From NCBI GenBank assembly GCA_032622095.1, contig CP136069.1, positions 206,574,750 through 206,638,749 of the forward strand: a stretch of DNA of 64,000 nt. The letters are read 5' to 3'. Positions 48,001 to 52,610 of this stretch are shown in pieces (the stretch's first letter is position 1; every line of letters starts with the position of its first letter). The translations under genes were made by a program, and so were the position numbers. The notes beneath the pieces are model-generated. The model was not told the DNA's origin. It was given only the letters and a program-made list of their open reading frames with translations, and did not search any database. Origin of the DNA: Siphonodentalium dalli (lineage: Eukaryota > Mollusca > Scaphopoda > Gadilida > Siphonodentaliidae).

Positions 48001-50392
48001 CATTCTAATATATTATTTAAATATAGTGACTCTTGATGGCGAAATGGTTTTCGTTAGCTTATTGCAAATAGTTGCGTCCCGAATCGAGAAGTAAATATTT
48101 ACAATTGCGCATAATTCAGACGATGTTTTCTATGGAGTGGTAAGGTCGATTTGTTTGAAATTTTCTGCGATGTTACTAGAATGCCATATTCCTCCAGTTG
48201 GCATAGTGCCTGAATAGTAACTTACTAGTTTCACTCACCCAAATAAGTACATAATATGTCTTTAATCATACAATATTTACACAGCCCATCAGTGTTACAC
48301 TGAATCCTGTTCGATTGGTCAACTGCCAATTGGGTACCTGTTTCATATCCCAATAACACAGACCGTAACAGGGACACGACGTAATAAATTGACCTATAAA
48401 TCACTAAAAGCCGTCGGCAGAATAATTGGGCGTGCTTTTAAAAGTTCACCTGAATTGCATCTGAAGTCAGTTATTTCAGTTATGCTTGAAAATTTGAAAA
48501 TCATATAATGGGCTAACTTAAAGTGCTGCGTGGGCTAGTCTCAAATTGCCGACAGATTTTTTTGAACATGTATTATGAGAATAAAACTCTCTTCCAACTT
48601 ATTTTCATGGTGATCGGTCGAATCATAGATTATCAGTATTTGTTTCAGACCCGGAAGTGCCTCGATCAGCACCCCCCCCCCCATCGTGCGCCCTCCTGGA
48701 CCAACGGATATGCTAAATTCTTACTGATGAACCAACAGATATGCTAAATTCTTACTCATGGACCAATGGATATGCTAAATTCTTACTCATGGACCAACAG
48801 ATATGCTAAATTCTAACTCATGGACCAACGGATATGCTAAATTCTTACTCATGGGCCAACATATATGCTAAATTCTTACTCATGGACCAACAGATATGCT
48901 AAATTCTTACTCATGGACCAACGGATATGCTAAATTCTTACTCATGGACCAATGGATATGCTAAATTCTTACTCTTGGACCAACGGATATGCTAAATTCT
49001 TACTCATGGACCAATGGATATGCTAAATTCTTACTCATAAACCAACGGATATGCTAAATTCTTACTCATGGACCAACGGATATGCTAAATTCTTACTCAT
49101 GGACCAATGGATATGCTAAATTCTTACTCTTGGACCAACGGATATGCTAAATTCTTACTCATGGACCAACGGAAATGCTAAATTCTTAGTCAAATACAGT
49201 TTCCAGGGTGCTTTGAATGAAGTAAGTTACCTACCAAACTATTAGTACAAACATTGGATGGTTTTCAAAAAAATCCATAAAAAAACATTAATTTTGTCCA
49301 ATCCGAGATTTTGTCCACACCGCGAGATTTACCCGAAATGCAAATCAAATTTACGCTGACTTTTCAAAGTAGCCGAGAATTTTGGATCCGGTCATACCTG
49401 GATTTTTTTGGTAAAAATATTGACATGGTGTGCAATTCAATTTTACCATATTTCGAACTCCTAATTTGTTGATTTAAGGGAGAATCAGCCATATGGTATG
49501 GTACGATTTATTGAGATTCTGCTGATGATTTTACGGCGCACCCCCCATATGGGGTAATACATGTAAAAAGACTAGATATCAACAAAGACAGTGACTTAAA
49601 ACATGTAGTCGTGCACAAATTTTGACAACAAAGCTGGTACAATAGCGCAGAATGTGAGGCTGAAAGTTCCGAAAGAAGTTGGGTTGAGTCCAGGTTGTTT
49701 AAATGGAGGGTATGAAATGTGAACTGACAAACAAGGCACTGAGTCTTTCAGAGAACAATTCACCCCACGAAAACCTGTACACCAGTGCAAGCTTTTTCAT
49801 TGTGAAGTCAATGTATTGGAGCAACATCGGATCAGTGAACTGTGAAACTATGTTATACATTAAAGTCCATGCCTTTTAAAGTCAATGCATAAGCATATAT
49901 TCAGACCAGAGTACTGCAAAACTCTGTATCCAAAGCAAGTTACATGTATAGCGCATATTCAGGTCGGCTCACTGCGAAACTCTGTATACATAAAGTCCAT
50001 CATGATAGAGTTGGTGTAACGCATGTATACAACGAAGATCTAGGCTCCCAGTAAAAGTCCACAGCAGCAGAATGATGATGAATCGAACACATCTTCAACT
50101 GCACCAGCACAATAAAATTGATGTTCGCTAAAACTAGTCCGAAATAAAATATTTAAAAATTCCAAACATGGCTATGGCCTTCCCTAACTCTGTGCATTGG
50201 CGGCTGCCTCTTTAAACCCTTTTAACTTTTTTAGCCAAATAAAACCATCATTATTATTAACGATATCAGGAATTCTTACCTGGGCCTGAGAGTTCCAAAC
50301 AGTTTCCGGATGCAATCAATGCTTAATTCATCTGGATTTTCTATTGCATTTGTTTCATGGTTGAGGCCACACTTGCACAAAACATCTAGAGT
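26770..50392 (-). CDS. Cytochrome P450, six 3' exons (partial gene)
   Basis: This is a haem-thiolate monooxygenase gene, incomplete at its 5' end. Exons from 5' to 3' are a 50280-50392, b 46675-46808, c 43419-43537, d 40433-40605, e 33289-33402 and f 26770-27043. All have AG acceptors and GT donors with matching phases. The 927 bp give 309 codons including the stop, with no frameshift. Motifs in order: oxygen-binding I-helix FFFAGHETTS (across c/d), K-helix EGLR (across d/e), LYPPVPNIARKS, the WDDPEAFKPERF region, and haem loop FGSGATKCIG with the ligand Cys. The covered part is about 60% of a usual ~500-residue P450. The substrate and CYP family cannot be told; CYP4- or CYP3-like microsomal enzymes look closest. 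The haem loop has Thr where most P450s have Arg or His. Introns are 2.8-7 kb and filled with repeats. Confidence 0.93.
27164..27310. repeat. Foldback with AATGAACGG arms
   Basis: Inverted arms AATGAACGG...GTGGTCATGGG and CCCATGACCAC...CCGTTCATT surround an inner palindrome (CATGAACCCC/GGGGTTCATG). It lies in the P450 intron between exons e and f, about 120 bp upstream of exon f. Confidence 0.85.
27625..27699. repeat. Small hairpin in P450 intron
   Basis: Arms TCAATGTGTTCATAAACCTA and TAGGTTTATGAACACATTGA are exact inverted copies around a loop with GTGACGTCAC. Confidence 0.85.
27700..27844. other. Unassigned intron sequence
   Basis: P450 intron DNA with a CATACCAAATTTCATTGATA block like those in the dispersed repeats at 3.2 and 15.7 kb. 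Confidence 0.4.
27845..28030 (-). mobile_element. Twin-hairpin MITE fragment, subfamily 2
   Basis: It reads in reverse relative to 22020-22281: a GGGAGCTGTGCTGGTGCAGC end, one complete hairpin, and half of the second before a family B element starts at about 28034. Confidence 0.75.
28034..28475. mobile_element. Palindromic family B, copy 2
   Basis: It has both outer ends (CCAAGCCTGAATTTAG... and ...GCAGGCTTGG) and both hairpins (28066-28160, 28353-28450). TTA borders each end, a possible three-base target duplication that other copies do not confirm. Confidence 0.85.
28478..28933 (-). mobile_element. Twin-hairpin MITE P1, subfamily 1 (TTAA-flanked)
   Basis: TTAA at 28474-28477 and 28934-28937. 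Ends CCCTTTACCCAACAGAACGG and inverted ...TTGGATAAAGGG. Two ~68-bp hairpins (28502-28572 and 28716-28786), with arms CCAATGCATTCTCTTATATA / TATATAAGAGAATGCATTGG, are separated by an A/T-rich spacer. The long tail with CAAATATGGATATC-type sequence is on the right. Confidence 0.9.
28938..29390. other. Unassigned intron sequence
   Basis: P450 intron DNA. Overlapping ORFs on both strands (28999-29287) are short and have no recognisable domain. Confidence 0.4.
29393..30025. mobile_element. GTCCCCCGAC-ended element, copy 1, with 191-bp internal repeats
   Basis: The ends are TGTCCCCCGACAACGT and inverted ...AACGTCGGGGGACA. Inside are about three tandem 191-bp units, each with AAATTTTCTAAGTCGAAAAC, GTTAGGAACAATATCCCAGA and GTAGGAGGAGTTGATTACAC. 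A CGGACGGACGG tract precedes the right end. Minus-strand 61-codon ORFs recur with each unit (...NSSYSFKCRDFKLWDIVPN...) but do not join between units. Confidence 0.8.
30199..30443. repeat. Large imperfect foldback
   Basis: Arms beginning TTTATGGGACCATCTCCTTT and ending AAAGGAGATGGTCCCATAAA, with inner CATGTTGTTTACAT symmetry. Part of it reappears near 42.43-42.58 kb (CAAATTCATTCATTTATTGC, GGAGATGG), so it is a dispersed MITE. Confidence 0.85.
30444..30678. other. Unassigned intron sequence
   Basis: P450 intron DNA without a recognisable feature. Confidence 0.4.
30679..31945. repeat. Tandem duplication, two units of ~620-645 bp
   Basis: Unit 1 (30679-31322) and unit 2 (31323-31945) align over their whole length, for example at ATGTCAGCTCTTGC, TATCCGCCATCTTGTTTTTT and GGGGATATCTGTC. 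Each ends in a foldback with arms TTAGTGGTC(A/G)GATATGGTGT and ACACCATATCTGACCACTAA (31168-31318 and 31808-31936). The units differ by scattered substitutions, so the duplication is not recent. The 60-codon ORF at 30760-30942 is broken in unit 2 and is probably not a gene. Confidence 0.85.
31949..31999 (-). pseudogene. Broken partial copy of P450 exon e
   Basis: About 51 bp match the middle of exon e (GCTGGAATCTCATGTC...TTTATGAACAC) with about eight differences and a one-base insertion. On minus the coding resembles VHKDIILRHEIPA against VHKDVILGHEIPA in exon e. It sits at the far edge of the 29-bp array and lacks both exon ends, so it cannot serve as an exon. Confidence 0.8.
32000..32057. 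repeat. Left border of 29-bp array
   Basis: It contains ACTTACCTGTGTATACAGGC + GGTTATGCTGATGATGGGTG, which is repeated almost exactly at the right border (33247-33288). The array is therefore bracketed by two copies of the same donor-bearing segment. Confidence 0.85.
32058..33246. repeat. 29-bp array, 41 units, each carrying a minus-strand splice donor
   Basis: The unit TGTGTAAAGCGGTTATGAAC + ACTCTTACC recurs exactly every 29 bp (1189 bp). The only variation I see is AAAGC versus AAGGC. On minus each unit reads TTACACAG|GTAAGAGTGT, a near-consensus 5' splice site identical at CACAG|GTAAG to the true exon e donor 42 bp upstream. The variant order shows a 17-unit (493-bp) block present twice in succession. 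Entering the array from exon e meets an in-frame TAA at once, so decoy use would truncate the protein unless that RNA is removed. Confidence 0.96.
33289..33402 (-). CDS. P450 exon e
   Basis: Encodes LYPPVPNIARKSVHKDVILG and then HEIPANTNIFISINALH, the beta region after the K-helix. Acceptor GCTATTTCAG; donor CACAG|GTAAGT. It ends in phase 2 (AG), completed by A of exon f to give Arg (ALHRSESNWDDP). A 29-bp array of donor-like units begins 42 bp after the donor, and a broken partial copy of this exon lies past the array at 31949-31999. Confidence 0.95.
33436..33898. mobile_element. Palindromic family B, copy 3, with ~15-bp flanking duplication
   Basis: Two hairpins are present (about 33470-33560 and 33775-33870). 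CTAGTTCCATAGACT occurs just left (33430-33444) and just right (33899-33913) of the element. This looks like a target-site duplication much longer than cut-and-paste elements usually give. The element begins about 30-40 bp upstream of the exon e acceptor. Confidence 0.8.
34055..34619. mobile_element. Non-autonomous hAT element (565 bp), 8-bp TSD
   Basis: The ends are CAGGGTTCGCGCT and inverted ...CCAGCGCGGACCCTG. CTTAGGAT is duplicated exactly at both sides (34047-34054, 34620-34627). Inside are several CATTTGGCAAAAG motifs near both ends. CAGGG termini and 8-bp duplications define hAT elements. It has no coding capacity. Confidence 0.93.
34687..35012 (+). mobile_element. Twin-hairpin MITE P2 (TTAA-flanked)
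   Basis: TTAA at 34683-34686 and 35013-35016; ends CCCTTTACCCAACAAACCGG and ...TTGGGTAAAGGG. The first hairpin is complete (about 34835-34905); the second (34930-34985) is shortened by a deletion in its arm. Confidence 0.9.
35175..35570. repeat. Degenerate ~113-139-bp tandem repeat, three copies
   Basis: The block GTCATGAGAGACGAGTACAA + CCCATAGAGAGCCCCACATA recurs at about 35201, 35314 and 35453, with TTCCATCTGTGTGAGG after each. A related piece lies inside MITE P3 (about 40200-40280). The ORFs here are repeat-encoded. Confidence 0.85.
35660..35865. mobile_element. Perfect-arm TTAA foldback MITE (206 bp)
   Basis: TTAA at 35656-35659 and 35866-35869. The whole element is one hairpin from CCTTTCAGTGCCAAGT to ...ACTTGGCACTGAAAGGG around GAGCTCTAAGAGCTC. 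It is a TTAA-type MITE distinct from the twin-hairpin family. Confidence 0.9.
35870..36120. other. Unassigned intron sequence
   Basis: P450 intron DNA without a recognisable feature. Confidence 0.4.
36125..36845. mobile_element. GTCCCCCGAC-ended element, copy 2
   Basis: It has the same ends as copy 1 (TGTCCCCCGACAACATGGC ... AACGTCGGGGGACA), the same 191-bp internal units (about three), and a CGGACGGACACACGGACGG tract before the right end. The adjoining AATAAAAGGTC(R)G upstream is also shared, so the true left edge may lie about 20 bp further out. Confidence 0.8.
36846..37350. other. Unassigned; inverted AATCCGGTGAATCTGAT pair
   Basis: Bases 36893-36987 contain CCGGTGAATCTGATCACGG and an inverted CAGATTCACCGG, a small foldback. 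A short palindrome GATGACCGTAGGTCATC lies at about 37102. No gene is recognised. Confidence 0.45.
37352..37624 (-). CDS. Open frame of unknown function (possible exon)
   Basis: This 90-codon minus-strand frame is not repeat-derived as far as I can see and has balanced composition, including KPMVKRRQDYSPCIFLSSDD and four Cys residues. It could be an exon of an unrecognised gene or chance. No splice sites, partner exons or domain were recognised. It lies in the P450 intron between exons d and e, on the same strand as the P450, but the P450 frame does not need it. Confidence 0.2.
   Translation of the reverse strand: MTIVIQSFDFEARNCTCAYRADLKTSELLDAHAENFKCAPRNLQPVNKILTNNKPMVKRRQDYSPCIFLSSDDVDYEPGNKDQSGVFRTQ
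37625..37894. other. Unassigned sequence before 48-bp array
   Basis: AT-rich. Near the end, ATGAGTCACATAG...AAATCTCG|GTAAGT could be a short exon end on plus, but nothing else supports it. Confidence 0.3.
37895..38220 (+). repeat. 48-bp array with donor- and acceptor-like motifs, about 6 units
   Basis: The unit reads CTCGGTAAGTTTTGTATTTT + TCAGTGTACTATTTTTGTTG + GTATTTAT. On plus each full unit has a consensus-like donor (GGTAAGT) and, about 15 bp later, TTTTTCAG. The first two units are irregular. The interval is far too short for a normal intron. The 138-codon ORF across it is low complexity. Confidence 0.9.
38265..38408 (+). CDS. Possible short coding exon, acidic N-terminus
   Basis: A plus-strand ATG opens MATDSESDVESGELVSCEDE and continues SSSNDYDHASSVVSGI. 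It then reaches GGCATT|GTAAGT, a strong donor at 38379, before a TAG at 38406. Acidic Ser/Glu/Asp-rich N-termini of this kind are common in first exons of transposase-derived and nuclear proteins. No downstream exon was recognised, and the next 220 bp show no domain. It lies on the strand opposite to the P450, within its intron. Treat as a candidate only. Confidence 0.3.
   Translation: MATDSESDVESGELVSCEDEFISSSNDYDHASSVVSGIVSYPPFSLI
38605..38947. mobile_element. TA-flanked MITE rich in GGTATCG/ATACCGCGGTAT
   Basis: Ends CCGCTATTCTCAAAGTAATT and inverted ...AATTACTTTAAGTATAGCGG, bordered by TA (38603-38604, 38948-38949). The inside is packed with short ACCG/CGGT palindromes such as ATACCGCGGTAT. 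Confidence 0.8.
38950..39664. other. No gene recognised
   Basis: P450 intron DNA. Open frames on both strands between 39135 and 39522 overlap each other and have no recognisable domain. Confidence 0.4.
39665..39983. mobile_element. Small direct/inverted repeat plus TTAA foldback
   Basis: CTACGAGATAACTCGTAGTG occurs twice (39668-39687 and 39708-39727). A second element (39744-39983) has TTAA at both borders, ends CCCGTTCTATACTAAAT and ...ATTTAGTATAGAAAGGG, and an inner hairpin with GGGAAATGTTCAGATAATAA. Its right TTAA (39984-39987) is shared with MITE P3. Confidence 0.75.
39988..40423 (+). mobile_element. Twin-hairpin MITE P3, 5 bp inside P450 exon d donor
   Basis: TTAA at 39984-39987 and 40424-40427; ends CCCTTTACCCAACAAAACGG and ...TTGGGTAAAGGG. 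Hairpins are at about 40049-40120 and 40337-40405. The spacer has an extra insert (40200-40280) related to the 35.2-kb repeat. The right TTAA begins at minus-strand intron position +6 after exon d. Confidence 0.9.
40433..40605 (-). CDS. P450 exon d (I-helix to K-helix)
   Basis: Begins TTSQSLSFISYLLAKHPDIQ, completing the I-helix motif AGHETT, and ends LQYLQCVIKEGL with AG that, joined to A of exon e, makes the Arg of the K-helix ExxR. Acceptor TTGATTTTCAG; donor AG|GTTGGT, a weaker donor than the GTAAG(T/A) of exons a, b and e. The intron sequence is interrupted after five bases by TTAA and a MITE. Confidence 0.95.
40656..41111 (+). mobile_element. Twin-hairpin MITE P4, upstream of P450 exon d
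   Basis: TTAA at 40652-40655 and 41112-41115, same orientation as P3, with both hairpins complete (40803-40873, 41015-41087). It lies about 46 bp before the exon d acceptor, so exon d sits between two copies of one family. Confidence 0.92.
41116..41570. repeat. Dispersed repeat with GGATGGATGGAC tract
   Basis: It contains CATTGAGATTCGACAACTGG and CATTCAGATCCGACAACCGG blocks followed by ATATCTGC and a GGAT/GGAC microsatellite at about 41305-41340. It is akin to the 3-kb repeat, with two degenerate units. Confidence 0.65.
41576..41956 (+). mobile_element. Twin-hairpin MITE P5 (right end decayed)
   Basis: TTAA at 41572-41575, left end CCCTTTACCCAACAAACCGG, hairpins at 41723-41793 and 41862-41932. 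The right end reads CTTCTGTTGGGGATATAA before TTAA (41957-41960), lacking the usual GTAAAGGG. Confidence 0.85.
42018..42409 (-). mobile_element. Twin-hairpin MITE P6, inverted relative to P5
   Basis: TTAA at 42014-42017 and 42410-42413; hairpins at 42042-42112 and 42190-42262; the long arm with GATATCCATATTTGTATGG lies on the right. P5 and P6 form a large inverted pair about 60 bp apart. Confidence 0.9.
42414..42977. other. Unassigned; relic of 30.2-kb foldback at 42425-42580
   Basis: Bases 42425-42580 resemble the right half of the 30.2-kb foldback (AATTCATTCATTTATTGC, AGAGGAGATGG). No gene is recognised. Confidence 0.45.
42978..43136. repeat. Foldback with GAGTAATCAATTGGTT arms
   Basis: Inverted arms from GAGTAATCAATTGGTTC to ...CTAATTGATTACTC, with inner GGCGAGAGACGT / ACGTCTCTCGCC, around GTGCGCGTTAGTGCAC. 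Confidence 0.85.
43419..43537 (-). CDS. P450 exon c (first half of I-helix)
   Basis: Encodes NKFQDVLSLLLMATDEEG and then LSDDDLVNQTGLFFFAGHE. It ends exactly at the Glu of the AGxE oxygen-activation motif. Acceptor CATGTTTCAG; donor GAG|GTAAAA, phase 0. An in-frame alternative acceptor (AATTTCAG, 14 bp further in) would change the frame, so the upstream one is preferred. Confidence 0.93.
43538..44555. other. P450 intron, no gene recognised
   Basis: Intron between exons b and c. A short inverted pair lies near 43815-43855. A GATCGGGCCGATAACC-like patch is at 44345. The 44092-44313 minus ORF has no domain. Confidence 0.4.
44555..44775. repeat. ~52-bp tandem repeat with inverted leader
   Basis: Four units with CACTAATCRAATAAAATC and GATACGAAAATATCTTAATC follow an inverted copy (GGATTAAGATATTTTCGTAT at about 44560-44580). 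Two unit types, AATCAAGAGGGG and ATACCAAGAAGGG, alternate. Confidence 0.85.
45125..45432. repeat. Two foldbacks
   Basis: The first has arms GCAGTTACACCTCCTCCCAAG and its inverse CTTGGGAGGAGGTGTAACTGC (about 45146 and 45259). The second (45331-45429) has arms AATTCTATACAAAATTTATT and inverse around TTCGCGAGG. Confidence 0.85.
45433..46312. other. P450 intron, no gene recognised
   Basis: I see no clear ORF, tandem repeat or foldback. Confidence 0.4.
46317..46659. mobile_element. Twin-hairpin MITE P7, truncated at both ends
   Basis: Both hairpins are present (46323-46400, 46551-46627), with inner duplications of ATAT. Its left side has lost the usual terminal arm. The right side keeps ACAGGGTTTTCGCAAAAATT + CAGGAATCTCC of subfamily 2 but not the TTAA end. 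It stops about 14 bp after the exon b donor. Confidence 0.8.
46675..46808 (-). CDS. P450 exon b
   Basis: Encodes RWNLLPFYNYLPTKEKRLKE then FYKKLVMSIVENRKREGVNP, the P450 region from the F/G loop to the H helix. Acceptor ACATGTTTCAG, donor CCGG|GTAAGA. The last G joins AC of exon c to give Asp. A truncated twin-hairpin MITE begins about 14 bp into the next intron. Confidence 0.92.
46870..48290 (+). repeat. Dispersed repeat D, copy 2, with 55-bp array (~19 units)
   Basis: The unit AAAGTGATGTGAAACACTCC + GGTAGGGTGATCAAATAGAA + ATGGAGAATAATCTT repeats from 46878 to 47945. Two units lack ATCAAATAGAAAT-type internal sequence (about 47618 and 47713). The array continues directly into flank homologous to copy 1 at 17.8-18.1 kb. 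It lies in the P450 intron between exons a and b. Confidence 0.93.
48291..48690. other. P450 intron, no gene recognised
   Basis: A C-rich run (CCCCCCCCCC) lies at about 48671. The ORF 48523-48747 has no domain. Confidence 0.4.
48692..49190. repeat. 31-bp minisatellite, about 16 copies
   Basis: The unit GGACCAACGGATATGCTAAA + TTCTTACTCAT repeats with ACGG/ATGG/ACAG variants. Confidence 0.95.
49191..50279. other. P450 intron, no gene recognised
   Basis: Loose repeats of AAAGTCCAT and TCAATGCATAAGCATATATTC lie at 49800-50040. The 49596-49790 minus ORF has no P450 similarity. Confidence 0.4.
50280..50392 (-). CDS. P450 exon a
   Basis: Encodes TLDVLCKCGLNHETNAIE and then DELSIDCIRKLFGTL, matching the region before the F/G loop in P450s (a conserved D-V-CKCGL-T helix). 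The acceptor is TTTTTATTACAG and the donor is AG|GTAAGA. It ends in phase 2 (AG), completed by T of exon b to give Ser. No exon upstream was recognised before the window ends; the intron starts with a family B element only about 26 bp away. Confidence 0.88.
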
Positions 50393-51126
50393 CTGTAATA
50401 AAAAGCTTCAACAGTCAACCAAGTCTGAGTTTAGTGTGCTTGTCATTTGCAGAATGAGGTCTCAGAGGATTAATTTAGTGACGCTATCCCTCATAGCGGG
50501 CTAGCATCACTAAATTCACCCTCTGGGGACCTCATTCTGCTTAGGCCTCATCTTCTCTGGAAAGTTTCTTTATTATAAAATTTCGATAGAAACTTCATCA
50601 CATAGATTCTATTTCTTTTTTAGTTTAGTTTCTCTATATCCCCAAATTGGCAGACGACACATTGCATAATCAAGGTTCCCAATGGGTGTACATCTGTCCC
50701 GATACGTCCAGAGTTAAAGGGTTGATTTGGCCGTGGTTCGGGAACATTAAACAATAAGAGTCCGTAGCTTTTGATAACTTTTGATAACTTTATATGTATA
50801 TTAGTCTATCTTGATAAACACAGCAAGCATCGGTATAGGTGAACAGAGGTGTTGGCGGTTCGGCGGTCGGAGAGAGAGTTCCTCTGTATTTCTTGACACT
50901 AGTAGTTATTACAATGTATGATGTATCATGCATCCAAATAAGGTCTGAGGTATCATGATACCCATGTCTGTGACGTGTATCATACCATTGTTTACTATAG
51001 AACGATACCGTATTGACCCGGCTCAAAGCCCATGTCCGTGTTTAGGCCCACCCATATCTTTTGGCCAAATGCCATGCAAAGGGGTATATTCGAGTTTAGG
51101 CCCACCCCAAATTTTTTTCAATTTCA

Positions 51127-51960
51127 GCGGTGGTAAGTAAGTATTTGATATCAGTTTGTAGACAGAAAAAAAGATTGACAAACTCGAGAAATATAATATT
51201 TATATTCAAAACGGAAAATTATACTTCGTAGGCAAGTGAGAATATTCAATAAAATAAAATAAAGTGAATCTTAAAATCTTATTTGTTTATTAAATTATAC
51301 TTCCCGGGGAAACAAATCATTAACAGACATCAAATACAAAAGAACCGAGTCGCTAACAGCGTATATATGTAGCATCAAGTTCAAAAGCCATGCGCGGCTA
51401 TGCGCGTGAAAAGCGCACAGGTGTCTGTCCAACTACAGTACTGTAAAAACATATTTTTCGCGTTCAGTGACAACGTCGGTATGTTCCTTCATGTAACCAA
51501 ACACAGAGAACTGGCTTCCTGGTTGAGGTATGTAAATTTCCCAAAAGCGCCCAATCGAGCGTTACGCGCCTTGTGTACAATGGATCACTCATACCGGCGG
51601 TGGTACTTTACTCAGCTGCGGAAAGTATCCAGTTACCCATTCGAGCGCTCCAGTTAAAATTACGCCCAAATGGGATCGCCGCGGTTTGGCCAATAATTCA
51701 GGGCTGTATAGATGTAGCCTACAGGTAGGAAGCCAGAGATCGACTTGACGGTGTCCGGGATCATTATTTTGTTATTTTATTATATTATTTCAAATTATTT
51801 CTCAAAATAATATAATAAAACAAATAAAACAATCCGGGACCCATGTCGGTAATCTGTTGTTGATTGAGAAGAACCACTTTCTTTATACATTATTTAATGA
51901 TAATTTTGAATGCGATAGTGATATATAATACATGGCTAATAATATAATACACGAATTGTT
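51127..51960. other. Transposon 3' region, function unknown
   Basis: Bases 51400-51657 hold a plus-strand open frame (...LASWLRYVNFPKAPNRALRA... in part) with no recognised domain. A palindromic A/T block with CAAAATAATATAATAAAAC lies at 51765-51830. Confidence 0.35.
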
Positions 51961-51965
51961 TTATA

Positions 51966-52610
51966 TCAGTTTGGCGTATACAGAATTCTCGGCTTTCGTT
52001 GGCGTCGATTGCTTGGTTGTGGCGGCGTGATGGTGGTGGGTGTGATATCTTCCATGTACCCATGAATGTCGCAGTTGTCCTCTTGGTCGGCAGCAACCGT
52101 GATGTTGAATTGTCCAACTGCGTTGTCAATTTCCACTTGTTCGCTTGATTCCTCGATTGTCATGCCGTCTAACTGGGTTGTTAAGTCCGATTCTGCAATG
52201 GTTTCTCGTTTATGTGTTATTAACACGTGTCCATGGTGGTGGTATGCAGATTTAATGAGCGTCCTGAGCTCCGGGACTGTTACGCCGGACTTAACACCGT
52301 TTTTGGTCCAACTTATCGCCTCGTGCCACCATTGAGGTTTTGTGTCCTGATCTCCCCAATTAGGTTGGCCGAATCCTCCAACATCTAACCGGACAAGGCC
52401 AGTGACAATTCGGCGCATATATTCGATTGTCAGCTTCTCGAATTCTTCCACATCTTTATACGTCGGTAACGTGCATTTATTGTGAGTTGATTGTTGTGTG
52501 GAATCGCCGGTAGGCACATTCTCTAACTCCGAAAAAATCTTTTCGGAACTGTGACGCAAAACGTTGTCGAATGCATCATGGCCATATGTGATAAGTAATC
52601 CATCTTTCAA
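51966..52610 (-). CDS. Unknown protein divergent from the transposase
   Basis: This 214-codon minus-strand frame starts at 52610, head-to-head with the transposase frame. It includes GFGQPNWGDQDTKPQWWHEA, then ISWTKNGVKSGVTVPELRTL and IKSAYHHHG (residues about 90-130). An acidic stretch (EESSEQVEIDN) and a basic tail with SNRRQRKPRI near the C-terminus follow. The GxPxxGD...KPxWWxxxIxW...LrxLI.xxYxxHG pattern looks like a compact fold, perhaps DNA-binding as in nuclear respiratory factor-like proteins; this is a weak resemblance from memory. No internal stop is present. It may be an accessory protein of the transposon. Confidence 0.55.
   Translation of the reverse strand: MKDGLLITYGHDAFDNVLRHSSEKIFSELENVPTGDSTQQSTHNKCTLPTYKDVEEFEKLTIEYMRRIVTGLVRLDVGGFGQPNWGDQDTKPQWWHEAISWTKNGVKSGVTVPELRTLIKSAYHHHGHVLITHKRETIAESDLTTQLDGMTIEESSEQVEIDNAVGQFNITVAADQEDNCDIHGYMEDITPTTITPPQPSNRRQRKPRILYTPN

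Noticed and set aside
51400-51657. Host exon upstream of the P450
   Set aside because: Wrong strand for the P450, inside the TACCGTA-ended transposon, and no P450 motif.
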